Position numbers and translations under genes: made by a program. Below the pieces are notes generated by a model. It saw only the letters and a program-made list of their open reading frames with translations. It did no database searches and had not been told where the DNA came from. 64,000 nt of DNA from assembly GCF_019649055.1 (NCBI RefSeq), contig NW_026570327.1, positions 310,001-374,000 of the forward strand, in the 5' to 3' direction. This document shows, piece by piece, positions 34,078-45,147 of the stretch. The stretch's first letter is position 1; every line of letters starts with the position of its first letter. Source of the DNA: Paramacrobiotus metropolitanus (lineage: Eukaryota > Tardigrada > Eutardigrada > Parachela > Macrobiotidae).

Positions 34078-34086
34078 TATAAATAG
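34078..34086 (+). promoter_or_regulatory. Isolated TATA-box-like site
   Basis: TATAAATAG matches the TATA consensus well. The nearest plus-strand gene start is 1.4 kb away, and only an 11-codon ATG frame (MAIVTTKTVVL) lies close downstream. It could serve a non-coding transcript or a distant leader exon of the kleisin gene, or be chance. Confidence 0.25.
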
Positions 34087-34763
34087 GAGCTACCATCTGT
34101 TTGTAGATCTGTGCTTGTTGATGTGTTCACACACCTGGACCGGCTTATCGACGTAAATGGCAATAGTTACAACGAAAACTGTTGTCCTTTAAACCACGAT
34201 ACGTACGAAGGGTACTTGTACTGTGATGCAGAAGCTTTTTGAAAAAAATATCATATTTTCACATGTGGATGCGCGCTACGGAAAATCAACATAATCAACC
34301 AACAGAACAAGGGAGGAAACTATTCGTTATTCACTTTTGACTTGTGTATCTACAAAACTAGTACCGTGCAGAAAATCTCAATGCTTTATAAACGATTAAA
34401 ATTTATTATGAGTAGCATCCGTGTAAGTATAAGTGCGTATAATCGAGGTACGGTACGGTAAAATTATGTGCTGCCGCAACAATGTTGCGTTACTATTGGA
34501 TGAACCTTTTGCTGACATTACAGTATAAGTGCTTTTTTCAGTTAAATATATCTTAGCTTTTTAATGATTTTATTAAATTAATTAAGTATTGTTTGAATAT
34601 TATTATTGGAGTTGTTTGTAACACAATAGGTATAAATCTATGATTAGCTCCGCAAATTTCAGAGCATTGTCCGTAAAAGTTACCTCTTTTTCTAATATAA
34701 AGAAATAAATTGTTAAAACGTCCTGGGGAGGAGTCTACTTTAATTCCTAATCTAGGAATAGTT

Positions 34764-34852
34764 CATGAACACTCAATTTTTTGTTTCTTCTACACATGTT
34801 CTCCACTCGAGTGGAGAACATCTGTAGAAGAAATAAAAAATTTAGTGTAAAC
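34764..34852. repeat. Imperfect palindrome centred on CTCGAG
   Basis: The inner arms (34784–34807 and 34808–34832) are complementary over about 25 bases with one mismatch and no spacer. Weaker complementarity continues outward through the T-runs on the left and A-runs on the right. The RNA or single strand would form a long hairpin. No transposon ends were identified. Confidence 0.7.
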
Positions 34853-34913
34853 TTTTTCTGGAAGAGAAAATTTATCTGTGTATGTACTGTAGTCTGTAGT
34901 ATCTGTGTATCTG

Positions 34914-34954
34914 TGTATCTGTAGTACAAACTAGGTTTGTACTACAGATACACG
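34914..34954. repeat. Palindrome with 19-bp arms
   Basis: The left arm (34914–34932) is complementary to the right arm (34936–34954) apart from the outermost base, with a 3-base centre. It follows directly on a short run of TCTGTGTA-type repeats. Confidence 0.7.
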
Positions 34955-35472
34955 CCTGCGTTAATACAAACAAGGTAACGCTAACAAAACCAAAAGTGAA
35001 CAAAGAAGGAAAAAATTCAAAGAAGGTGACAGATACCAGGCGGTTATCGGTCACATCTGCAAACGAGAGATGCAACTGCGATATGCCGGTGTGTAATACT
35101 ACGCTACTATCCACTGTCCAGCGATTTACAAGAGCACCAGTTGTACTACAGCCGTGGTGGACATCTGTCGTACGCCTCTGTCTGAACTTCTTTAACAGAG
35201 AGGAAATTTTAAACTGGATTTTTAAGTTCAGTTTTATAGACGCAACACTTACAACAATCGATTACAACAATCGATTCGATAGTCGACGGGGTCAACGCCA
35301 TTTTGACTTCTTTCATTATTCTCGACCTTTTTGCGCTTGCTGCTCCAGTGTTGTCCTACTCAAGCTAAACCACTAGCGCTCTTTCCTATATTGCAAACTT
35401 TTCGATTATTTCGTAATCTTTTGTTTTTATTATTCTGTTCTGTGTTCTTGTTGTACATAATATCCTACAACA

Positions 35473-38400
35473 ATGTTTTACTCAAATTATTTGTTGGCGA
35501 GAAAAGGGCCGCTCAGTCTGATTTGGTACGCGTCGACTTAACAAAAAACGCCGCAGAAATGTTTCACAACGCAACGGCTCTGGAAATCCTGAATTAGAAT
35601 GATCGCCATTTGCAATTGATATTATATATAATCTTTACAGGATTGCGGGGCATATGAAATCAAGCCGCATATCGAAGAAACGAATTTTAAAAGCGGATAT
35701 GACTCAAATCTGGTAAGTTAATTGCTAAAATTAAGAATAAATGGATCTTTCAAATTGTTGTAGTCTTCAGCCTGGGATTCTAGCGTGTAGAGATCTGTAC
35801 AATAATGCGTTAATTCGAAAACGCGGCGTCTGTTTCAGTCGACTTAAAAGAGATCACGTGCGCAGAATGTAGCATTTCGTGATCTTTAAAGAAGCGTTTT
35901 AAGTGATCACCGCTTCTTGTAGCGATGACCTTTCGCAGCACATCACGAAATTCGCCTTGTCAGTGCAGATATCGCTGGTGTTGGGAGCGTCCATTGTACT
36001 GCAGCGTAAAGCGACGTATTTGCTCAGTAAGGAATATTTTCTTGCTTGTACATTGTTTATTTATTGATTGTACTGTACTCTGTATACGCGTACATCTTTA
36101 ACCAAAAATATATGCGTAAATGGCGCTTTCGTAATTTTTTCTGCGTGTCAAGTTTGCCGCTCTGAGCTTTACCATCGCGTTTGCAGAGGATGTGGAAGAA
36201 TTACGACAACTGATTCGAAATGTGGACAAGAAAGGCAGACCCCGCGGCATCGATATGCGTACGGAGGATCGGTGAGAAGCGCCGCATTTCGCCCACACTG
36301 GAGGACATTGCTGCAACCGTTGACCAATACAGCATGGAATGAATGGAATTTCGTTTTGTTTTCAGACCGGGTAAAAAGCGGCTGAACCTCCGGCTGACGG
36401 AGCCCCTCATTCAGCTGGATTTTGCGCGGGCGGAGGAGTGGCTGCTGGAGGCGGTGGACGAATACCAGGAACCGCAGACATTGGTAAATGCCGCCTGTAA
36501 CATTAAATTGATAACAAATTGCGCCTAACAGGTAGCTATTTTAAATTTAAATAAATTTGATAGATATATATCTAAATTATTTGAATATGTTTTAATTTGA
36601 TAAATATTCTTCATTCCATTTCGGTTGTGGTTTAATCAGGTCGGGATTGCGCGTCCGGAAGATATCACTCTTCGCAACGAAGGTCCTATCATTGTAAGTT
36701 ACCGCCGTAAACAAAAATCCGGCAAGAATGAGAAATCCCTTTTTATGATAATTCTATTATTTACCGTTGGGTGTCTTTCAGAAGTACAATCCGAACCAAA
36801 CAGTAAGTAGATGGACTTGAGTATTTACGAATCTGCAAGAGGCCGGCCCTGGCAGCGTTGTGCTATGTTTTCGTAGTATGACGATAAACTGCAGGACGAT
36901 TTTCCTGAAACGGTTGTACCTGTTGCACCGGCAGCGCCGCAGATGGAAGCAGCGCGGACCAGTATGGTTGAAGCAGAGATGACGAATGTGTCAGATCTTC
37001 CCCGTCCTTCATCGCTCCCACAAGACCTGCCAGCTAAGGCAGCCGAACTAACTGCGGCCGAGGTCAGGGTCTGTTGTATTTTACAAGGTTTACTGCCAGT
37101 TGCTGGTAATAATCCGTAAGTAGCGCATAAAATTAGTCGTAGCTCATTGGAAAAATTAGTACCAAGTATAAAAGTTCAAAAAATCGTTTACTTGGTTTAA
37201 TCTTTAATTATAGTTGGCGATTACCACTTTTGGTAAAATTTTGATTTCGGAGAATAAAATACAAAGGCCAATTCAGAAAATAGTGTAATAAAGTTTTGTG
37301 CAACCAACAATAAGAATAACTGATTAAATGTCTTCTGTAACTGGTTAAAAAATTTCAATTAAATTTGCTTGTGTTCGACGCTGACCAGTGAGTGTTTCGG
37401 TTGAGTACAGGCTGTTCCGGATATCCAACCTGTTCAGCCAGCTGTGGGAAATTTGGAATTACCTCTTGAGCCGGAAGCGATGGGGCCACCACCGGCAGCA
37501 GAACCGAAAGCAGGCGCGAAGGGCAAAGGAAAGCGCAAGAAGCGGCTCATCGTGGATGATCCCGCGATCATTCCGCATGCGGTGATGAAGAGAAACGTGG
37601 AGAACATACGAATGGCTACCATTCCCGACACGGTATGTAGTACTATGTACACAGTGCCAACTGCCAACATATTTCTAAAAGTCGAATGCGCTGGTTTTTG
37701 TGTTACATTATAATTTCTTGGTAACTCTAAAAGAATTTTTTTCAAAGCTCTAGATTTTAGTCTGGTTTGTTACAGCTCGGTTTTTTTAGAAGGAACACTG
37801 TCCGGACTTTCACTTGTTAAAGTTAAAACAGACGGAGAAGCAATTTCGGAAATCAGGTAAGAATATTTCGGAATAAGGGCTTGTTTATTTGTAAGCTGGG
37901 ATAAGTAACCTGATGTTCGAGTAAACTGGAAAACAGGATTTATATCGTGTAAAAATGTTGATGCTTTAGGGGAGTATTTTGAAAACGGTATTGTGGCCGG
38001 ATACATGCGGAACTGCGTGGAGTACGCCTCCGCCAACGGCGCAAAAGTGCGCCAGGAACGGCAAGAAGACGATCCGTTCGGGTGGTGCCCGCCCCAACCT
38101 GGAAATGTTCCCATCGAGAACGAATTTCTGGAGCCGGCACAGGCACAAGCCGCACCTCCACAAATTGGTCAGTAAAGGCGTGCTATTTTAATCACCCTTA
38201 TTTGAAAATTGGTGGAAAGCTTTTCTGATCTTCTAAGTTGATTTAATATCGTATTTCGTTTCAGAGCCGGTCCAACAAGAACCCATCATGGAAGTGATTC
38301 CGGAGCCAGCACCGGTTGTGCTTCCTGAACCGGTGCCAGCAATTGCCGTGGAACGGGCATCTTCCGTTGTTCCGACACGGCAGCCGTTCGATGAGTCGGG

Positions 38401-39412
38401 CGCAGCCATTAGCGTTGCGGAAAAAAGTCGGCGATCGGAAGTTACTGGTGAGTTATACATAAGTGTATAATAGGGTTTTCGGACGCATTGGGTTATTCAC
38501 TGCATGTTGGTAATATCTGATAAAATTATTTCTAGTGGTAATTTTGCAATGATATTATTATAGCGTGTTGTTGCGTTTCAATAGGTAACTGTAAAAAAGC
38601 TCGATTTATGGTCTTATTTATCGTCATGTTTGCTTGCATGTACTTAGACGAAGAAGGTTTTATGCAACCTGCACCGAAGAAAACCCGCCGGGAAAACCGA
38701 GAGTTCACAGTGCGAGAACGCGCGGAGCAGTACGCTCATGCTGGACAGTTTCTTGAATTGTAAGTGATACTTCACCGGTTAATAATATCATTAATTGATT
38801 TTCCGTAACGTTACAGCCGCATCAATTCTGCGGAATAACAATGTGTACTCTGTAGTAAATTTAACATATTATGAGTCCTTGTACAGTACATAATTATTAT
38901 AATATAATTATGTGGCTGCTCTGTATGGCTGCACTCGTGTTAATTAGAAGACTTTCCCGAATTAAGAATAGCTTAAGTAACACTTTTGCATCTCAGCACG
39001 ACACGAGTAGCAGTATCTTTGGTGATTCTAATACATATTTAATAAACGATTGCAATGAAAACTTAAATTTTGCAGACGCTACCGAAAAATTGAAGCATCT
39101 AATGATCGAGTCACTTTTCACCAGCTGATCAATGGAAATTCACGCAAAAAGATCGCACGGTGTTTTGCTTACTTGCTCAGTAAGTTATGAAAGTATTCCT
39201 CGATGCACATAATTCGCGTTTATACACAAGTGGTAATGGTTGTGTACAATGTGGAAAAGATCTGCAGATTTGCACAAATATAATACCTTTTTCTTGCAGA
39301 GAAAGCTGCGGATGGAAAAGTGGTTTTGGAGCAGCCTGAACCGTATGGAGATATTTTCATAGAGAAAACTCATGGTGCTTCTCTGGCATTCATCGACGGA
39401 CAGGAAAATTAA
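35473..39412 (+). CDS. RAD21: Cohesin kleisin, RAD21/REC8 family
   Basis: Bridge subunit that closes the SMC1–SMC3 cohesin ring. Fifteen exons: 35473–35525, 35641–35712, 35923–36026, 36187–36271, 36366–36483, 36640–36693, 36782–36802, 36877–37062, 37411–37632, 37790–37856, 37970–38167, 38265–38447, 38648–38759, 39076–39179, 39300–39412; total 564 codons (563 aa). The N-terminal SMC3-binding domain reads MFYSNYLLARKGPLSLIW, then IAGHMKSSRISKKRILK, ALSVQISLVLGASIV and RKATYLLKDVEELRQLI. RPEDITLRNE matches the RAD21 EEITLRE block, and KRKKRLIVDD matches the KRKLIVD block. The C-terminal winged helix is DRVTFHQLINGNSRKKIARC … VVLEQPEPYGDIFIE. The middle is Pro/Ala/Glu rich. The C-terminus carries PYGDI rather than PYSDI, and the protein is short, so RAD21 against REC8 or RAD21L is open. 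Confidence 0.86.
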
Positions 39413-40675
39413 AGATTCTGCAGAAAGAATCTGGATCTGAACTGGCCGATATAGCACCCGTCAACCGTTGCAGAAATCTCTGTTACTTGTTTTTTTTTAT
39501 ACAGCAAATTGTTGTTGGTGTCAAACAGGCCGGTATTTTTTTGTTTATATTTAATTTATTTTGAAATTCATTTTATTTGTTTAAGTTATTTTGTAACTTG
39601 GATTTTCTTGTTTTCGTAAATTTTGACGTTTCATTTAATGAGGAAACAGGGATTGTCAGATGTCGAAGTGTCAGTGGAAAACCTAGGTTTTGAACTCGAC
39701 ATTACTGTACTTGTACTTGTACATCTTTTTGGTTTTAAAGGTCTTTGTTTGTTTGTGCAGGTTTTCGGTTGTTTTTGTTGTTCAGCGAATTAAAAAACTT
39801 GCGCTTCTGCTTCCGCTTTTTTTCCGGTTTTATATTGTATGTGCCCTTTACTACAATTTTTTCGCTGTGGAGTTCTGAATAAATCGTGCCTCGGAAATCC
39901 GATCGCTTCCATTCCACAGTGAATGCAAGAATGTAGCAATAATACAATATTACAAAGTAATTAAAAACATAACTAATGGAACTGCTTGCATTTTGTTTTG
40001 ACCATTGGCTCTCAGGAGCTAAATTTAGTTAACAACATACTGTACAGTACAGTAGTTTCACAAATACAAGCACAAGTAGCCGGAAGTAAAGCAAAATCAA
40101 GTTCACAAGCCTACGTCATTCTCCTTGTGAGTCACCAGTCGATGTGTCATACCGCTGAGCGCTGACTACTGAAAGAACAGGCAGAATCATATGGCAGAAT
40201 GCACTGCATTCAGTGCACTTCTCTTATGATAAAATGAAATCATCATCATCGACATCGTGCTGCAAAACTTATTAATTTTTATAATTCAAAGTGGAGTCTA
40301 AGGTTTGTTGATCTGAGACTCACCGTCACAGTATTAGATTGATCAGATATTCCTGGTTGTAAGGAGTAAGCACGGTAGCTATCAGTAGCTTTTCCGAATC
40401 GTATACTGTCGGTATACATTCACTGTATCGTATTGTTTGGTCGGTTTTTGTTTCCCTTTTGCTTTGCTGGCAAATCCCGAGTTCCACAGTAAACCCACCT
40501 GCGTTTACAGCTAGATCAGTATTTTTTTGCTTTGGGACGTTCCTTCAGATTCTGATAACCCGATCCTACTTGTGAGTTGTAAGTTGTTGATGGATTATCA
40601 TTAATATAGGTATTTATTTGAGTGGGGAAATGTACGTTTTAGGTGGTTTATTACAAACACACACACATATCAAAA
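39413..40675. other. Intergenic between kleisin and CHMP1
   Basis: About 1.26 kb on the plus strand, holding the kleisin 3' UTR and the CHMP1 promoter. A short CA run (40656–40667) lies just before the CHMP1 start. No additional gene was seen. Confidence 0.45.
39878..39883 (+). terminator. Candidate poly(A) signal for kleisin gene
   Basis: AATAAA about 465 bases after the kleisin stop codon, in a long AT-rich 3' region. Confidence 0.35.
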
Positions 40676-41850
40676 ATGTCGACGGCAGCCATGGAGAAGC
40701 ATCTGTTCAACTTGAAGTTCGCAGCCAAAGAAATGGACCGTTCTGCGAAGAAGTGTGATAAGGAAGAGCGTGTCGAGAAGGAGAAACTGAAGAAAGCCAT
40801 TCAGAAGAACAACTTGGAAGTAGCGCGTATCCATGCAGAAAACGCCATTCGTCAGAAGAATCAGTCTTTGAATTTCCTGAGAATGAGTGCGCGAATAGAC
40901 GCTGTTTCCTCGCGTGTCCAGTCAGCTGTGGCTACGAAAAAAGTCACTCAGAGCATGGCAGGTATGACCGTGCTCCCGGTAGTGATTTTGGAAGGATGTT
41001 TTCAGAATTTCTTGAAATTTTGCTAGGTTATTAACAAGTTAATGGGAAAAAAATGCGACGATAGATTTGCTGAGTTAAAATGAAATTTGTGAAGTTGAAG
41101 CGATTCTTTTCCCGTAACCAGTATAACCATAATATTTTTTTGTAGAATTAATCGTATTGAAGTTAAAGAATTTTAATTTGCGGATATTCATGCTAATGGT
41201 GTGGTCGTGTGGCAGTGTTCTTTTATTAAAAAATACACTAGATCTGATCTGGAGAATACGATAATTACTGAAGAAACTGAAGAACTTACAAAAGATTTAC
41301 AATTTGTTATAAAAATATTTTAAGTAACTAGGGAATAGTTGTTTTGGCCGTGGGGTTCTTATGGTTATCTGAAAAATAATACGCTTATAAACTGTACATA
41401 AAAATCGCTTGCATTTCTCTAGTTTACTGTATTTTGATGCGTGTGGTCAGCAATAACGTTGTCCTGAGTTGCCATATTTGTTGTTGTTGATTATGATTAC
41501 CGGAGGTATTTGTTGTAGGTGTCGTTAAAGCCATGGACGCGGCTATGCGCTCGATGAACCTGGAGCAGATATCGGCGCTGATGGATAAATTCGAGCAGCA
41601 GTTCGAGGATCTAGATGTGCAGTCGCAGGTGATGGAGGGCACGATGAGCAACGCCAGCACTCTCACGGTGCCCACCGGCGATGTCGACCAGCTGATGCTG
41701 AAGGTGGCAGACGAGGCCGGGCTGGAGCTGAACATGGAGCTGCCCCAGGCGGGCTCCGTGGGTGTCGGGACGGCGGTGGGCGCCTCCACCCAGGCGTCCA
41801 AGGAGCAGGACGAATTAACTGAACGTCTGGCCAGACTGCGTGAACAGTAA
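40676..41850 (+). CDS. CHMP1B: Charged multivesicular body protein 1 (ESCRT-III)
   Basis: ESCRT-III subunit that acts in endosomal sorting, abscission and nuclear-envelope sealing through recruitment of Vps4 and spastin. Two exons, 40676–40961 and 41519–41850, give 206 codons (205 aa; human CHMP1 is 196–199). The match is near complete: MEKHLFNLKFAAKEMDRSAK, KAIQKNNLEVARIHAENAIR, NFLRMSARIDAVSSRVQ, then VVKAMDAAMRSMNLEQISAL and MDKFEQQFEDLDVQSQ. The C-terminal MIM1 helix is DELTERLARLREQ, the Vps4 MIT ligand. A Gly/Ser/Thr linker before the MIM is a little longer than in vertebrates. The start MSTAAMEK has the usual context; an in-frame upstream ATG at 40643 would add 11 residues not found in orthologues. 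Confidence 0.97.
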
Positions 41851-42132
41851 TCGCGCACACTTGTGGTGGTTAGTCAGATGTTGTTCTTTTCCATTTTACT
41901 AGCATGAATTAGCGCGTCGTTTCCGCGGGGTGTAGTGCAAGGCATGGCTGGAGGGAGCCACCGACATTGAGCTTAAGCGTGCAACCTAGAATTCCATTTT
42001 TTGGCCGTAATTGATTTGAGTGGCTGGTGTGCATGATTTTATGGAGATTTGTTTATCGTTTTTCATCGTTGATGCTGCTTTTTCTTTAATTTTTTGTTAA
42101 AATAATTGTACATTTTTGCGGCTATTTAAATT

Positions 42133-42138
42133 AATAAA
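42133..42138 (+). terminator. Candidate poly(A) signal for CHMP1
   Basis: AATAAA 283 bases after the CHMP1 stop, at the end of the 41851–42185 spacer, which is otherwise featureless. The secreted-protein gene on the other strand ends only about 50 bases further on. Confidence 0.55.
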
Positions 42139-42185
42139 GTTTTATCAAACAAAAAAACGTATTGTACAACGAAAAACACAGGGCT

Positions 42186-43831
42186 CTATGAATCAACGAA
42201 ACAACACCATGTCTGTTGCGCAGACGATTTACAGTCAATGGATTCACCGATGATCATATTGGGACACACGATCTGCAGTAATCCGTCATCCACACAGATT
42301 CCTTTGGCGCTCGGCGAAGATTTCGGTGTGCAAGCTGTCGGCGGGTCCACCGCAACATCCACGGAGAAATCTCCACTACCGCTAGTCTTCAGATTGCCGG
42401 CATCGAAATTCGCTCCGGATATAAGGACTTTCTTGTCGTTCATACCCAGGAAAATGGGTGGGAGATCTTTGTTAGCGTTTTTAGACGCACCACTGCCGTA
42501 CGCTGAACCATAGGGCTGGCTGTTGGAGCCATAACCTGATCCATAAGGCTGATTGTTGGAATAACTGCCGTAGCCGTACGTGGTGGTTGGAGGAGGCGGC
42601 ATTGGTGTAGTTGTGGTGGGAGGCGGAGGTGCTGGAGTAGTTGGTGGTGGCGGGGGCGCCGGAGTGTAATAATTATAATTATTATTGTATCCTTGTTGCA
42701 TCGGGGTCGTTACTGGTGGCGCGGGTGCTGGTGTTGCAGGTCGTGCCGTGGTTGGCGCCGGCGTGGTCGCGCGGGTTGTCGTTGGGGTTGTGATTTCGAC
42801 AGGTGGCCGAGGAATAACTACGAGCAATCTATGTGGTACAATAAGCAACAATTTTAATGGATTCTAGTGCTGCCATAACCTCATATGCCTGCAGCTTATT
42901 TATAAAGTACCGATTTACTGTAGTACTTAAATTACATAATTGTAAAATATTTACAATAATTTTAATTTACTTGCATGTTGCAGATATCTAATATTGCTTA
43001 CAATAATTTTACAAACTGTTTTAGGCGATTCAGGTTCATATATATATATATGGTTTCGTGTCACGAAAGAAATGATTTTAATCTCGAAAGGGAATGATTT
43101 ACACTTCGTCACTTACATAAACCCCATCCCTGAAGCGCTAATGGCACAGGCTTAACACCTGGCTCCCAGAATCCGCTAAAACCACCTCGTCCCGGATATC
43201 CGCCATACCCGGCACTGGGACCAGAACTACCATATCCCCCGCCGCCGCCTCCGCCTCCATAACCTCCCATGCTAGAGCCGCCACTGTACGGTGAATCCGG
43301 CATAGATGATGATGGTCCACCCATACCCGGTACACTACCCTGCGACAGCATCCCCCCACCACCCTGTCGTCCGCCAAACGGAATTCCGCTGGCCCCGCCG
43401 AAGCCGCCGGGCCCACCGAAGCCAGCCCCACCGAAGCCGGCCCCACCGAAGCCGTTCCCGCCGAATCCCGGGGCTGCTCCGCCGCCGAAACTCAGCCCAC
43501 CGACACCGTTGACCCCAGTATCGGCGACGGTGTTAATCCGGTTGAGTGTATCGAAGGCCACGCCCTGGTTGGGTCCGGCCAGTGCGCCCACGCGGGCGCC
43601 GGTCAGGCCACTGCCTACCACGGGGGAGCCCACCGGGCCCGCGATGCCATCAGCGGGGTTGTTGAAGCCGGGTGCGATGGCCGCGTTGCTGATATCAAAC
43701 GGGCCACCGCCGCGCGTCGGGCTTAATCCGGTTGTTCCCGCATTCAGGGCAGCCCCGATGGTGGACATGCTGAGCTGGGCGGAGCATGATGAGAACGTTA
43801 GAAGTCCACAAATCACAATATATAATAACAT
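42186..43831 (-). CDS. Secreted Gly-rich / Pro-Thr stalk / six-Cys-tail protein, paralogue A
   Basis: Two exons, 43831–43117 and 42817–42186, join in phase to 449 codons (448 aa). A signal peptide (MLLYIVICGLLTFSSCSA) leads into a Ser/Ala/Gly region, then a Gly-Phe repeat block (GGAGFGGAGFGG type) and a Gly/Ser/Tyr block. Exon 1 ends YGGYPGRGGFSGFWEPGVKP and PLALQGWGL. Exon 2 starts IPRPPVEITTPTTT, continues as a Pro/Thr/Ala stalk with PPPTT runs and Tyr/Asn/Gly repeats, and ends in about 110 aa that look folded, with cysteines spaced C-x11-C-x9-C-x10-C-x8-CC. I do not recognise the family. The composition suggests an extracellular structural or coating protein (cuticle, egg shell or mucus-like). 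The start is the first ATG; the acceptor chosen (CTCGTAG at 42818) is the one that keeps both paralogues in the same phase. Confidence 0.78.
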
Positions 43832-45147
43832 TTTTTCAAGCAAAGCTTTGTATATTCTGAGTGACTTTCCGACTTCCTCGCCGTTTGATCACAGATATAA
43901 GGAAGAGTATCAAGCGGATATTGATCTCTAGTGAGGCATGCTGATGAAGAATTCAGTGAGGTGGCACACATATATGAGAAAAAACTATGCTGCGATATGG
44001 CGTGTAATTACAGGGTCAGAATGCAGAGATTGAGGTAGCCATAACAAGACTCTTAACGAGCCATTTATGCGCTGCAGGCGGGATGCTGCACCATCTGCTG
44101 CACATTATAACGGAGATTCTATACCGGTAATTCGGCATGAATTTACCGGCACGTACAACTATAAAGACAAAATATTAATGTGGATATATTAATTTCACGT
44201 CATAAAGCAAAGGTGTGGATTTATTCTCGATTGACTGCACCTGCACAACACGGGTTCATTAAAGCGAGCCGATATCAGATTTCTTTGCTGCGTAATGATT
44301 GTTAATAATTCGTTATCATTCGTTAGACACGAGATACTAGTGGTATAGGTCAATTGCATTTGGGTAACCGATGCGCGTCGGGTAACGGAGAAACGGGTAA
44401 AAATCTGTCCATGACTCAGCGAAAAAAATATCATCCAATCGTAAGGCGAGTACGCTTCCGTGCCAAGAAAGAAATTGAACAACGGAAAAACTGAAGTGGA
44501 ACTGAAAAATCTGTTTTGATGCTTTAATGCGGTAAAACGTCAAAAGTTGATTCTGAGTTTAGAAGTGTCAATCTGGGTCGCTGGATGCACTTTTGGTTCA
44601 AAAACAAAAATTTTGTTGATCTGGGCAGGAGAGTTACGAGTTACTCGTAGTTTAGTAACGGTTGCGCTTCGACGTCGAAGCGCAACGGTTGCGCGGACGG
44701 GTAAGCTGAAAACCCATCCCAGAATTCTGGTTTACCAATCAAATCGTTTACCTGCTTACGCGCCGTGACGTCATGTTTTTTTACCCGACTGCCGCTTGCG
44801 CGTCGCGTAATGCTTACACAGAGCAATTGACCTATGCCACTATGTAGGTGCAGATCGGCTGTATAGCGTAATCATCATACATTCTACTGACTCGTTTAGC
44901 TGGTTTCGTTTTCCGTTTCGCTTTCATCGGGTTCATTTCGTTTTTCATTGGTCAAGCAATATTTTAGTTACAGTTCAAAATTCTGCGCAAAAAGCACGTC
45001 GAGTTTAGTATTAGCCAGGTAAATTACTTTATCTGTACTTACTATTAAACACAGTTTTGCTTGTCTTCAAAACACATTTGTTTTGCTAAGAACGCCGTGC
45101 TGAATGAAGCTTCGAACAACACCCTAAATGAAAAGGTCACCATCAGT
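43832..45147. other. Spacer between the two secreted paralogues, containing a small inverted-repeat element
   Basis: It holds the promoter of paralogue A and the 3' end of paralogue B, both on the minus strand. A TA-flanked element at 44340–44840 is listed separately. No other coding content was seen. Confidence 0.5.
44340..44840. mobile_element. 501-bp MITE-like element with 18-bp inverted ends and TA duplication
   Basis: The left end GTGGTATAGGTCAATTGC (44340–44357) is the inverse complement of the right end (44823–44840) with one mismatch. The element is bordered by TA on both sides (44338–44339 and 44841–44842), the duplication made by Tc1/mariner-type transposases. It has no coding capacity. 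Inside are GGGTAA-type short repeats near both ends and a perfect 26-bp palindrome at 44661–44686. Confidence 0.65.

Larger units (their letters stand above)
33813..35472. other. Intergenic with palindromes and an isolated TATA box
   Basis: About 1.7 kb between the divergent gustatory-receptor-like gene and the kleisin gene. It contains a TATAAATAG at 34078–34086 on the plus strand with no clear gene after it, a long imperfect palindrome centred on CTCGAG near 34808, and a second palindrome at 34914–34954. No coding content was recognised. Confidence 0.5.

Noticed and set aside
35526-35596. A stretch reading LTKNAAEMF … ATALEILN right after the kleisin start, resembling the next conserved kleisin block and suggesting a frameshift.
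   Set aside because: It is in the wrong frame and ends in a stop. Splicing 35525 to 35641 gives a better match (IWIAGHMKSSRISKKRIL) in phase, so the stretch is intronic coincidence.
36068-36385. Plus-strand frame with several cysteines (VCRSELYHRVCRGCGR) that looks like a zinc finger.
   Set aside because: It overlaps a kleisin exon in another frame; the kleisin reading matches the family and its acceptor at 36186 is good.
42186-42600. The Cys tail of the secreted pair (ending WCC) recalls hydrophobin or CLIP cysteine patterns.
   Set aside because: The spacing and number (six, with one CC pair) fit neither hydrophobins (eight with two CC pairs) nor CLIP domains; no family is assigned.
43269-43931. 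A 220-codon plus-strand Pro/Ala-rich frame opposite the secreted paralogue A.
   Set aside because: It is the shadow of the Gly-rich coding strand; no start context, splice sites or family.
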